Assembly: GCA_023101885.1 (NCBI GenBank)
Contig: JALPQD010000403.1
Coordinates: 648,685 to 712,684 of the forward strand
Direction: 5' to 3'
DNA length: 64,000 nucleotides
Source of the DNA: Typhlomys cinereus
Lineage: Eukaryota; Chordata; Mammalia; Rodentia; Platacanthomyidae
Shown here piece by piece: positions 48,049 through 57,718 of this stretch (position 1 is its first letter; every line of letters begins with the position of its first letter). The notes below the pieces were generated by a model. That model saw only the letters and a list, made by a program, of their open reading frames with translations. It did not search any database and was not told where the DNA came from. The translations under genes were made by a program, and so were the position numbers.

Positions 48049-48076
48049 ATACGTAAATAAATAAATAAATAAATAA
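47793..48076 (+). mobile_element. Older B2-like SINE with (AAAT)n tail
   Basis: Head GGACTGGAGAGATGGCTTAG. The B-box region is GAGTTCAGACACCAGG, then TGGTGGCCTGCACTTCCAG, and the end is GGCCTCCACAGGGACGC. A tail of AAAT units occupies 48009-48077. It shares the head plan of the young SINE but has a different body and no CA run. Confidence 0.75.
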
Positions 48077-48531
48077 AATTTTTAAAAGAGGAAAATGCTT
48101 TGTTCATACATAAAGTTTCACTATTCTTGCATACATTAGAACCTTAGTTCTAACAGCCTTTGCTGAAAGGATAATTATGTCTCTACTGAACTGACTTTTC
48201 ATATTTGTCAACAAATAGTTGCTACACATATGTATTGGTGGATTTCAAGACTTTATTCTGTTACAGCGATGAGATTTTCTACTATTTTGTTAACTCAGTA
48301 TCACATCATTTTGATAACTACAGCTTTTCAATGCATTTTAAAATTAGTTGTATTGCCTAAAGTTGTTTGTCCAGGGTTTCATGAATACTGATGCTTTGTG
48401 TTTCAATGTGAATTTTGAAAAGAAAATTTGTGAAGTGTTTTCTTTTAAAAATTCTGGGATTTTTACATTAATTGCATTGAATTTATGAATCTATTTGGGG
48501 AGAATTGACATCATAGTGATTATACTATTTC

Positions 48532-50612
48532 TGTGACAAGCTATTTGGAGAAGAAGAATTTTAAAGATGGGAAGATTTATCTTGGTTTAGCTTCAGTCAA
48601 TCATAACATGGAAGGCATGGTAGAGTATGTGGTAGTGGGAACACATAGTGGAAACTCTTTACATCTTGCCAGATGAGAACTGGGTCTGTGCAATAACTCT
48701 TGAAAACTTCATGTCCTGAAGGCTTTTCAATCCCCCAAAGCGGCAACAGCAGCCTAGGACTAAATGTCCAAACACATGGTGGATATTTCAGGTCCAAATC
48801 ATGACATTCTCCTCTTATTCCCCATAGTCTCATGGCCTTCTCAAAATGCAAAATGCATTCAGCATAAGAGTATTTATAATCTTTATAGGACCAACACCGT
48901 TTAAAAGTTCCAAGACTCTTCTGAAGCATAAAAGCAAACTCTTAACTGTAAGACTGTTTAGAAAAATCCTGAACTTCCAATGATGTACTTCCAATATACA
49001 ATTGCTCAGGGTAAACATTTCACTACAGTGGTGAGGAACAACATGATATAAAGGAAAGACCAAAGCACATGCAAAACCAGCAGTACAAATACCAAATCCC
49101 GTTGATCCATATTCAACATCTATGCTTCTGATGGCATCATCTGACTTCCAATGGGATCAGGTAGCTGTGTCTACATAGCCCTGCCCACAGCACACAGAAC
49201 TCTCTTTTGAGATCATTCCACCCAGTGCCTACAGCTTTCTGCAGTCAACATCCCACATCTTTGGTATCTGCAATGTACTATGGTCTCCATTGCAATTTAT
49301 GTTTCTTTTTCACAGCTTCACGCATTGGTCCTTTATAGAGTGCTACTTTATAGAGCCTCTATTTCTACTTACTCATTGCCTGACCTCACAGACCTTTTTG
49401 TTCTGAATCAGGACATAAATCTCCATAACCCTATTATTCTTGCACTTTACACCACATATGCAACACAAAGTTCTGATGCTAGTTCTCAATGTAGCCAGGT
49501 CCATTTGGACCATAGCTCTAGCTGCCCAGAGTGACTGCTCAATCAGGGAAACCCCCTTTCTAGACAGCTTTCTTCAAGTCGGGCAACCTTAAAATGGCAC
49601 TTTCTTTTTAAGTGAAAATCTTTCAAATACTTTTCAGTTTTATACCCCAAGCTTTCAATAGGTAGGAGTCTTACCCTCAAAGCAGCTCTCCACTTTACCA
49701 ATGTAAATTTCATCGTTTCTTTTTAATGACACTAATCTTGTCGACAATTAGATCCAGATTTCCTTCAGCTTTCAACAAATTCAAACTCAAGCCCCTTTCC
49801 CCACCAAACTGCACATTCTTGTGTTCCTGCTTTTCTCAGAATCCTCACAAAGATTCTGAGAAAAATCAGCAAGTGAGGACCACTATCTACATACTAGACT
49901 GTCTTAAAATTTCCTGAACCCAATTAGTTTATTGCTTTTAAACTTAGCCTCTCTAACTTTTAGAACACAGGAAAAATATAGCTATCTCTTCTTTGCCAAA
50001 ATGTAATATAAACTGCACCTAGTCTAATCACTGATAAAGTCTTTGTGTTACCTTATGAAACTTCATGAGTGCAGTCATTACTATCCCTGTTTCTACCAGC
50101 ACTTTGATATCCTGGGTTCCCATCAGATTAGTCTGTTTATAGCATTCTAGAGCTTGTTTAAACCTGCCTCTAAACTCTTCCACATTACCATTTTCAAAGG
50201 TTTATATCACTTCTTTTTTTTTTCAAATGTGCAGTTCTTTAATTTTAAAAATATACACAGGACACTCCATGGGTTTATATCACTTCTACTACAAGTTTTC
50301 TGCAGTAGTTATTTTCTCATCATTGCGACAAATCGTCTGGAAGTATTTAAGGATAGAAAAGCTAAGACGCATTCATGGTAACACAAGTGTGTAGAGGAGA
50401 CTCCCCACATCTTAGTCTGTTAGTAAGTGGAGAGTTGTACCAGAAATGAAGCTGCAATATAATCCTTAAAGGTCTTCCACTTGTAAACTAAGTTCACAAG
50501 TTTTGCCCCATGCATCAAAAATTCTATAACTTCCCAAGACATTGCCACCAGCCAAAGATGAAATGTCATTCATACAAACCTGTGTGGGGACATTTTGGAC
50601 CCAAATGTTGCA
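48532..50612 (-). mobile_element. MaLR element with both LTRs and internal region
   Basis: The left LTR (about 48532-48808, the minus-strand 3' LTR) and right LTR (about 50300-50612, the 5' LTR) match each other and have MaLR starts (TGTCATGATTTGGACC in the left copy). The internal part of about 1.5 kb follows the reversed MaLR internal consensus (CTCATGGCCTTCTCAAAATG, GTCTACATAGCCCTGCCC). MaLR internal regions carry no functional retroviral genes, and none is seen. Confidence 0.7.
50215..50271 (-). pseudogene. 57-bp retroposed mRNA 3' end with 16-bp target duplication
   Basis: GGTTTATATCACTTCT occurs directly before (50199-50214) and after (50272-50287). On minus, the insert ends in poly-A with an ATTAAA signal about 20 bases upstream. 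This is the 3' end of some polyadenylated transcript. I do not recognise the source gene. It sits in the MaLR internal region near its 5' LTR. Confidence 0.65.
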
Positions 50613-50974
50613 GTAACGTATAACCATGTAATATGAACAAGTTACAACTCTTCAGTTACTTAGGTCTTCTCAAATTTCACTCAACAGTAATTTATAAATT
50701 CTGTCCTATTTAAGATTTTTAAATATCTTTTGTCAAATTTATCACTAAGTGGTTAATATATTTGATGCTATTCTGAAGCACTATTTTTTAATTTTTAAAA
50801 ATATTTCACTGTCATAGCATGAAAGGATATAATTGGTTTTTAAATATACTGGATCTTGCAAATGTCTTAATTCACTTATTTGTTCTATTGTCTTTTATAG
50901 ATTCTATCAAAATTTCTATTAATAAAACAAATCAAAGCAAACAAACAATTAAAAACAACGAAGACCAAGGGAGT

Positions 50975-51060
50975 GTATGGTACATGCTTTTAATCCCAGA
51001 TGCTTGGAAGACATTGGCAAGTTAAAGCCTTTGATGGGCAGGAGATGCAGGAAGAGAAGG
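50975..51060 (+). mobile_element. B1-like SINE fragment
   Basis: GTGTATGGTACATGCTTTTA followed by ATCCCAGATGCTTGGAAGAC matches the left part of a B1 element. The rest is degraded. Confidence 0.5.
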
Positions 51061-51154
51061 ATGCTGCAAAGACAACAGAAGCTACTTTGGCCTCTGGCCT
51101 TCTGGTGACCTGCTTTCTGGAACTATAGCAAATGAAGCTGGAAGTGTAAACTAG

Positions 51155-51155
<1 letters not shown>

Positions 51156-51198
<43 letters not shown>
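51156..51198. repeat. (GT)n microsatellite
   Basis: About 21 GT units. Confidence 0.95.
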
Positions 51199-53799
51199 TG
51201 TTAGAAGAGATTCTCATGCACTTCTGACCTACAGCAAACAACTTGAGAAGGTTACTTTTTTGTCCAGCTTTGTCTTGAAGGAGAAAGGCCCCCTGGTTAA
51301 GACCTCATCTAGCTACGGGCTCAGTAATGACCCTGAAGTATATAATGATCCCAATGATTTGCTGGAAGGAACAATTTCATAATGGTTTGCTAAAATGTTT
51401 GCAGCCAGATCTTCATTCTAAAGAAACCAAAGCCAAAATCTTTTCTTTACAATGTGCGTAGAGATGGGAAAATTTACAAACAGCTGTCTGTGGAGATAAC
51501 ACTTTCAAATAAACCCAAATGGAGCACCAGGCAGAAGACACGTGGCCTACTTTGCATTCTTACCCTCAGGAGATCCAGAAGAGTTTCTCTAAGGTGATGT
51601 CCACTCCTTGAGCAGCTATTCTTGGCCATGACACTGGGCTTTGCATTGAGCAAATAGTCCATTGGACTCTGACGTCCTCATTAAAACCCAAAAACTACAG
51701 ACCAGGGCCAGGGTTGAAATGAGAAACGGGTGCAATCCTGAACTAGCTGGTAGGTCTCCAGCGGGGCTTGCAGACACTTTTCTGTCTTGCAACACATATC
51801 CCTCATTTGGCCAGTGTCTGAGACCCCCACCCAGTTCTCTGAAATGATCTCTTGTGAGCAGAATACAGAGACAAATGGACTTGTGCTGAGGTTTCTCTCC
51901 TCTTGACATGTTTCCAGTTGTTGACATTGGATCCTGAATGTTTTGCCAGGGAGCCTGAAGTGCAATTAGTTCAATGCAGGAATGGCGATGACCAACCCAG
52001 GCAAATATGTGGGGGAAGGTTGCAGAGCCACAGCGCCCCTTAAGCAAATATTTCAAAATGCTCTCTCTTCCCTCCCACAAATGATTAACAGCAAAATCAG
52101 TCGAGAAGTTCAACATCGACAGTGAGTGGACTATGAGGGGCTTTTTTTCCCCACACCTATTGGGCCTGTCTTGTTCACCCATGAATTTCTTGCCCCGCCC
52201 AGTTTAGCGACCTGCACACAGGTGGAACTGGACACCAGTTAAATGTACAACTCCTGCCCCCACTTCATCTTTTCATCTTTCAGAACATCAAACCATATTG
52301 AAGCATCTCAGAGGATTTGAATTCACTGCATTCATGATGGGATCTGAAAGAATCTTATTTTTATCTCAAATATTTTCTTGACGGCATGCCAATTTCAACA
52401 CTTTCACTTTGGCCTTCTTCCTATGAGATAATTTCTTCCTTTGTGAAATAGAAATTTCCCCTCTTCCCCTGGGACATGAAGATGAGCATGAGAGATGGGG
52501 CGACTGGTTCATGACTATTAAGTTTCACATGCATGAGCTGCTGGGAGAGAAGGAAGCGGGTCTCCCTTCCATGCCGTCTCCACTGTTTTTCATGCACGTT
52601 GCCTCTGTAGTGCTCCTGTCTCCGCTTCCTTGATTCTGCTTTCCCATGTTTCTCACCTCGCCTTGCATCTCCCTCCCTACTTCTCTTACTTCCTCGCTCC
52701 TTCCCTTCTCTATTTTCAACTCAGTTGACATCAGTGTGCCATTTTAGTGCCTGTTCTCTTGTAATAACCCCCTTTTGGGCACCCGCACATATGTATTACA
52801 GGATTTAGAAAGTTTCTAAGTTGATGTTTGGGGTCTTCCCCTGCATGCTCTCACCACCTCACAGAAGAGGAAAGGACAGTGAGTCAGCGTGTGTTTCCAC
52901 AGCCTTCTTTAGGGTATGGGCAGACTCCTGGACAGAAGACAGCGGGAGAAAAGCAGGCGCAAGTCACACTTCAAGATCCAGTTGCCCCTAATGCTCCTGG
53001 GCTCCTATGAACTCTCACTGTTTTATTCTAGACTGTGTCAGTTTTTCCAGTTTTTAAAAATTTGATCCAACTCCATTTCTGCTCCCAAAAAATTTTTTTT
53101 GTCCTTTCTGAGGTAAACGGTTCCTTGCAGGTTTTTTGCTGCAAGATGTAAAATCTGTCTCCCTCTTGCCATGTCCTGGGGGCAGCCTCACTCCCCAAAC
53201 CTTTCAAGGTGGGATGTGTCTTTGCCTGAACCACAGTGTCATTCTTCAGCATTAGCTGTTCCACTTCTAGCAAACAGATAAAAATTCTGAGACTTGGGAG
53301 TGGGCTTCCTGCCTGGAGGAGGCAGGAGCGGGTGAACACGGGATATGGCAGATGGTGGGAATGCGCAGAAGCCATTCTAACTACTGCCTTGCTTTCTCTC
53401 CCAGCCACTATGGCATTGGAAGACTATGCCTGCACCTGGCAAGGGAAACCCACAGGGGCATGGACTATATACAGTATATTTCAATATAGTCAAAACTTTT
53501 TCTTGTGAGAATTATATGAATTGCTTTTCCAATGAATGCCAAATCACTGAATATGACCCATCCAGACCAGGAAGAGGCAGCTCAAGCCAAAGCCAAGGCC
53601 ATTTGCCTAGCCTGGGCCATCAGGGTTACCTGGTGATCTTAAGCGGGTTCTTTTACTTTCTGAGCCTCAGCTCTTCTGTCTGTAAAACCACAGTGATGTG
53701 GAACCCAAAAGATTTTATCATAACACGTAAGTGCCTATGTGACGTGCAGAATAATAGAGCCTCAAATAGAAACAGCTAAGCACTGATTGCCATCTATTA
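51199..53799. other. Unique sequence
   Basis: About 2.6 kb without a recognised repeat. A minus-strand open frame of 188 residues at 51616-52182 is the longest non-repetitive frame of the window. It overlaps a 94-residue frame on the same strand, shows no domain I know and no consistent splice context, so I do not call it. Confidence 0.45.
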
Positions 53800-54225
53800 T
53801 CATGGACCTAAACTAACGGAGGCCAGCAGAGCCATGCTGGCCCCTTCCAACCTGGATTTGATCAGTTTCTTCATGTCCTGTGAACCTTGACCAATTGCAT
53901 GGAAATCTACATTGAGCAACAGGGTCCCTTGTAAATAAATTTTGCTTTGACATTCCGCAAAACACACACTGCCGGTGCCAACCAAGTTCATGAAAACAAT
54001 TGCTCAGCAAGTCTGTTTTCATAACTTCTAAATAATAGCTCTACATTGCCCGGAGGAATGTTATTTACATTTAGAGATTTTAGGTTGGTGGAAGAATTTG
54101 CCATAATAGAATCTCCATGCTCAGCAAGTTTTTTAGTTTTTTGTGCCCAGTTTTTAACATTTCCTTCAACATCATACAAAACTGACTCCCATACCTTCAT
54201 GCAACCAGTTCTATGCAGAAAATAA
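53800..54225 (-). other. Unidentified minus-strand open segment, exon or pseudogene candidate
   Basis: On minus, a pyrimidine-rich run ending TTTTCTGCATAG (about 54208-54219) resembles a splice acceptor. It leads into 73 codons of soluble, charged sequence (KVWESVLYDVEGNVKNWAQK early, ending NRLAEQLFS). A stop at about 53988 is followed in another frame by 60 more open codons. I do not recognise the protein. A decayed exon or a broken retrocopy is possible, and chance is not excluded. Confidence 0.25.
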
Positions 54226-55133
54226 TAATGGTCTCACATTGAAAGTCAGTAGACTTTGAAGGGCTCCTTCTTACCCATGTCTATATGAATGTTTCAAATC
54301 TGCTACTGCATGTGGCAATCTCTTAACTTCTCTGCACGCATGCCCACAATAATTACTTTAGGCAAAAGGACTTTGTCTTTTTTTTTAAATGAATTCCAAG
54401 AGAGACTTCATGATACATAGTATGCTTGTCATTCAGTAGAGAATTTAAAAATAATGGCAAATGCATCCTGGGTTGTTTGTTTAACTCTATGGAAAAGGCT
54501 GACTAGACACTATAAACTTCATATAAGTATCTTTGTTTCTTCCCAGAAGACTGGGACCTTCTCAGAAGCAGAAAAGGAAAAAATCAAAACAGAGATACAG
54601 ATGCAATGAAGAATTAGGAGATATTATAAAAGGACTAAAGAAAAAGACACTAAAGGATAAAGGACACAAATCCTGTAGAAAAATTAAGAATCTCTTATTG
54701 GCCTCACAGACTATTTTGACATTATGCTGGTGTTAAGTAGATTGGTCTAACTTAAATTGGCTTACACATTCTAAAAAACATAGCAATTTCATCAAATCAC
54801 CTCTGCTTCACAACTAAAAAGATAATCGCTGGGTGATTTTGTATGCACGCGGGTGGGTGGTTTTGCAAACTTGGGTCTATCTCTTTGAGAATACAGGAAT
54901 ACCAAAAACAATTTCTCTGATGTGTGTTCAACATAAAATACTTCTGAGGTGTCAAATACATGGTGTTTCCCCTACACACTCAAGCAGAGTGTCTTGTCAC
55001 TCATGTCTACTTGGACATGTTGCCAGATCCCACAGGCTGAGGACTTACTCTGTCTATGAGACTGGCTCAACATCTCGGGTGCTGCATGCTGTCTTACCTG
55101 TGCTTCTGAAAGATTGGCTGTACACAGGGTTTC
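54226..55133. other. Unique sequence
   Basis: Nothing recognised. Confidence 0.35.
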
Positions 55134-55284
55134 TAAAAGTTCTCGCTATGTTTGATGACAGAAGTCAGGAAATGAAAACTAGTCAAGGTACTTGTGGGGA
55201 GATGCATACAACCAGGTTACAGGGAAAGGGTCTCTGGGCTTCCACACTTGGGCTGGGTACCATCCTTTACTAAAAGTTCTTGCT

Positions 55285-55568
55285 GGGCTGGAGAGGTGGC
55301 TCAGGGGTTAAGCCTCCGCCTTGCAGGCGGAAGGTCCCGAGTTCGGATCCCAGATCCCACGTATAGACGCCAGACGGAAGCGGGGGCGGCCTGCGCTTCT
55401 GGTCCTGGTAGGGCGGAGCCTGTGAATCCCGGGGCAGAAGGAGGTGGAGGCGTCCATGGTGGTTCGCGAATTCGTCCGTGGTTCTACACACACATACACA
55501 CACACACACAGACACGCGCGCGCACATACACACAGTTGAATAAATAATAATAAAAAAAAAAAAATTTT
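55285..55568 (+). mobile_element. Young B2-like SINE, well-preserved sense copy
   Basis: AAAAGTTCTTGCT lies on both sides (55272-55284 and 55569-55581). The tRNA-like head has an A box TGGCTCAGGGG (55297-55307) and a B box GAGTTCGGATCC (55339-55350), both good matches to the RNA polymerase III internal promoter. A GC-rich body follows, with CGCGAATTCGTCCGTGG, a CA-rich tail and an A-rich end. Its many CpGs suggest recent insertion. Confidence 0.9.
55297..55350 (+). promoter_or_regulatory. Internal Pol III promoter (A and B boxes) of the SINE
   Basis: A box 55297-55307 and B box 55339-55350, about 31 bases apart, the spacing found in tRNA genes and tRNA-derived SINEs. This is the best-preserved pair in the window. 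Confidence 0.7.
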
Positions 55569-55776
55569 AAAAGTTCTTGCTATGCTTGATTGACAGAAGC
55601 CAGGAAATGAAAACTATTCAAGGTGCTTATAGGGAGATGCCTATGACCAGATTATAGAGGAGGAGTCACAGGGCTTCCACACTTAAGCTGGGTACCATTC
55701 TTTAGGCAACACTATGTCTTTTTGACCATCCAAGTTCTCTTTAATCCCTATTCTTTTGGTGTTTTATGGAAGTTTT

Positions 55777-55822
55777 TTTTATTATTATTTATTCAATTGT
55801 GCATGTGTGCGTATGTATGTGC

Positions 55823-55873
<51 letters not shown>

Positions 55874-56081
55874 ACCACGGACGAATTCAGGAACCACCAT
55901 GAACACCTCCACCTCCTCCTTGTTCAGTCTGCCCCGGGATTCACAGGCTCCGCCCTCCAGGACCAGAAACGCAGGCTGCCCCTGCTTCCACCTGGCGTCT
56001 ATACGTGGGATCTGGGATCCGAACTCAGGACCTTCCACCTGCAAGGCAGAGGCTTAACCCCTGAGCCACCTCTCCAGCCCC
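55777..56081 (-). mobile_element. Young B2-like SINE
   Basis: TGTTTTATGGAAGTTTT (17 bases) flanks the element (55760-55776 and 56082-56098). T-rich start, ATTCAATTGTGCATGTGTG, (GT)n at about 55828-55870, then the body and a reversed head CCTGAGCCACCTCTCCAGCC. It lies only 200 bases from another copy in the opposite orientation. Confidence 0.9.
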
Positions 56082-56098
56082 TGTTTTATGGAAGTTTT

Positions 56099-56566
56099 GC
56101 TGGTTAAACAATTGATTAAATCATTTTCCATAGATAATCAACTTGTCCTTCAGCTTGTTTCTTCTCCCCAAAGATGGGGATGAGGCTAACATCACAACTT
56201 TTTTAAAAAAATATTTTCAGTGTTTTTGATGATCATTCCCACCCAGATGCTATCTAGAGGCTTCCAGCCAGCTATTAATCTAGCATACAAATGAAAAATC
56301 ACATCTGGACAATTTTAAGGATCTTAGGAGTTGCTTGCCAGGAAACAGGGAAAAGACTAAAGATGCATTCTTTGCCATTACAACCAAACAGTTTTGCTGT
56401 CTTCACAACACATTTTCTAAGGTTTATAAATATAATTAAATTTTAGCTTGCTCTTCTTACTCTGTAAAACAAATTATGCGCAATAGAAGAAAATTCTTTG
56501 GAGATATTATCTCAGACAAAAAAATAGTAATTTACATAATTTAATTTTCATGGAAAAGATAGATAA
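56099..56566. other. AT-rich unique sequence
   Basis: Nothing recognised. Confidence 0.35.
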
Positions 56567-56760
56567 GGGGCCTATGAGATAGCTCAGTGGGTAAAGATAT
56601 TTGCCATTAAACCTGATGACTTGAGCACATTCACTGTAATCAGCATAGTGGAAGGAAAGAATAGACTATTATAAGTTGTTCTATGACCTTTGCATGCACA
56701 TTATCACATGTGCACCATCATATGGATATGCAAGCACAATGGCAAATATAGACACATTTC
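56567..56760 (+). mobile_element. B4-type SINE, degraded
   Basis: GGGGCCTATGAGATAGCTC is followed by AGTGGGTAAAGATATTTGCC, a tRNA-like head. ATAAGTTGTTCTATGACCTT followed by TGCATGCACATTATCACATG is the B4-type end. Confidence 0.6.
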
Positions 56761-57642
56761 AAGGAAAGGCTTTTGAGTGGGGCTACAGGTTTTTAAAACT
56801 TGTTATTCTTTTGTTTTTCTGTATTTTCTACTTTACTTAAATTTAATTTCCTTTATGATAAAATAAAAGATTGGGAAAGGACCTGGAACATTCAGAGATG
56901 TTCAAAGTTAAAGAATGTAACATTCATTTTAAGCAAAAGTTTACAACTTCTAGAGGAAAATTCCAGGATTCTGGAACAGAAACTTGAGGTGGAGATGCAT
57001 CAGGAACTCAAAAACTACTTTGCTGCAATGGCTGATTCCTCCCTTGGACCCAGATGTCTGTCTTCTTCAAGCATCTTCCTATTAGATGTTATCACATCCT
57101 GTTCTAGAACTCTGAAAGTATCCAATCTTCTCTAGCCATTTTCTCATACTTGCCATCACTTTAGTTTCTAGGAACAATGGACTGATCCTTCAACATCTTT
57201 CTGACTTAGAGACCAAATCTACAACTGAGAAACAGTAAACTGGCAAATTATTCACTACACGAGGACAGTTATTTATCACAGCCAGGCTGCATCCTGGGAC
57301 AGAAGGAATCATTTCACAAAAGCCAGATGTTCTGAGGATTGTTCAAGAGATGATGATGGTAACTTCAGAGCATCTTGTAGAATCTGATCTAAGATATTGG
57401 TCCCCTAGACATCTTGGCCAGAACTGCTTAATTATACATCTCGTGCTCCTTGTTCCAATTCTTCCTCAACTGAAGTCTAGTACTCATGTCAATGCCTTGA
57501 AGACACCTGGGTTCCCTGAATTGCTTTATGGGTTCCTTTTCCCACTGTAATCATATTGATCAAATCTCCTTTCTCTACCTTTCAGGGTTCATCTTGTCTT
57601 TAGTGGACATTGAGATAGACCAAGGACCATCTCCCAGAGCTG
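56761..57642. other. Unique sequence
   Basis: Nothing recognised. The 111-residue plus frame at 56800-57135 has no domain I know. Confidence 0.4.
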
Positions 57643-57718
57643 CGGCTTTTGCGCGCTAAAACTCTAGCAAGCAAATCAGACGGCTTTTGCGCGCTAAAAC
57701 TCTAGCAAGCAAAGCAGA
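57643..57718. repeat. Two 38-bp tandem units with a TTTTGCGCGCTAAAA core
   Basis: 57643-57680 and 57681-57718 differ at one base. Each contains TTTTGCGCGCTAAAA, nearly palindromic and rich in CpG, in a region otherwise poor in CpG. The near identity points to a recent duplication or to constraint. Confidence 0.9.

Larger units (their letters stand above)
45760..50930 (-). mobile_element. Old L1M element, antisense, split by later insertions
   Basis: Reversed L1 3'UTR landmarks (about 45760-46700) are followed by reversed ORF2 (47400-48530, with GCATTGAATTTATGAATCTA near 48473). The ORF2 order resumes at about 50630-50930 after a MaLR element. A second, overlapping stretch of L1M-like sequence at about 46810-47240 suggests two copies. 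A SINE (47793-48076) and a MaLR provirus (about 48530-50612) sit inside. Confidence 0.7.
55134..55706 (+). repeat. Tandem duplication of a unit of about 137 bp, interrupted by a SINE
   Basis: Unit 1 is 55134-55270. Unit 2 begins at 55271 (TAAAAGTTCTTGCT), is interrupted by a SINE, and continues 55582-55706. Shared landmarks are CAGGAAATGAAAACTA, GGGGAGATGCATACA / AGGGAGATGCCTATGA and GGCTTCCACACTT. I estimate 80-85 percent identity by eye. Confidence 0.75.

Noticed and set aside
51616..52182. 188-residue minus-strand open frame
   Set aside because: Longest non-repeat frame, but no domain, no convincing start or splice context, and an overlapping frame on the same strand. A frame of this length is expected by chance in 64 kb.
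55285..55350. Possible tRNA gene
   Set aside because: A and B boxes are present, but the sequence does not fold as a complete tRNA and continues into a SINE body with a target duplication.
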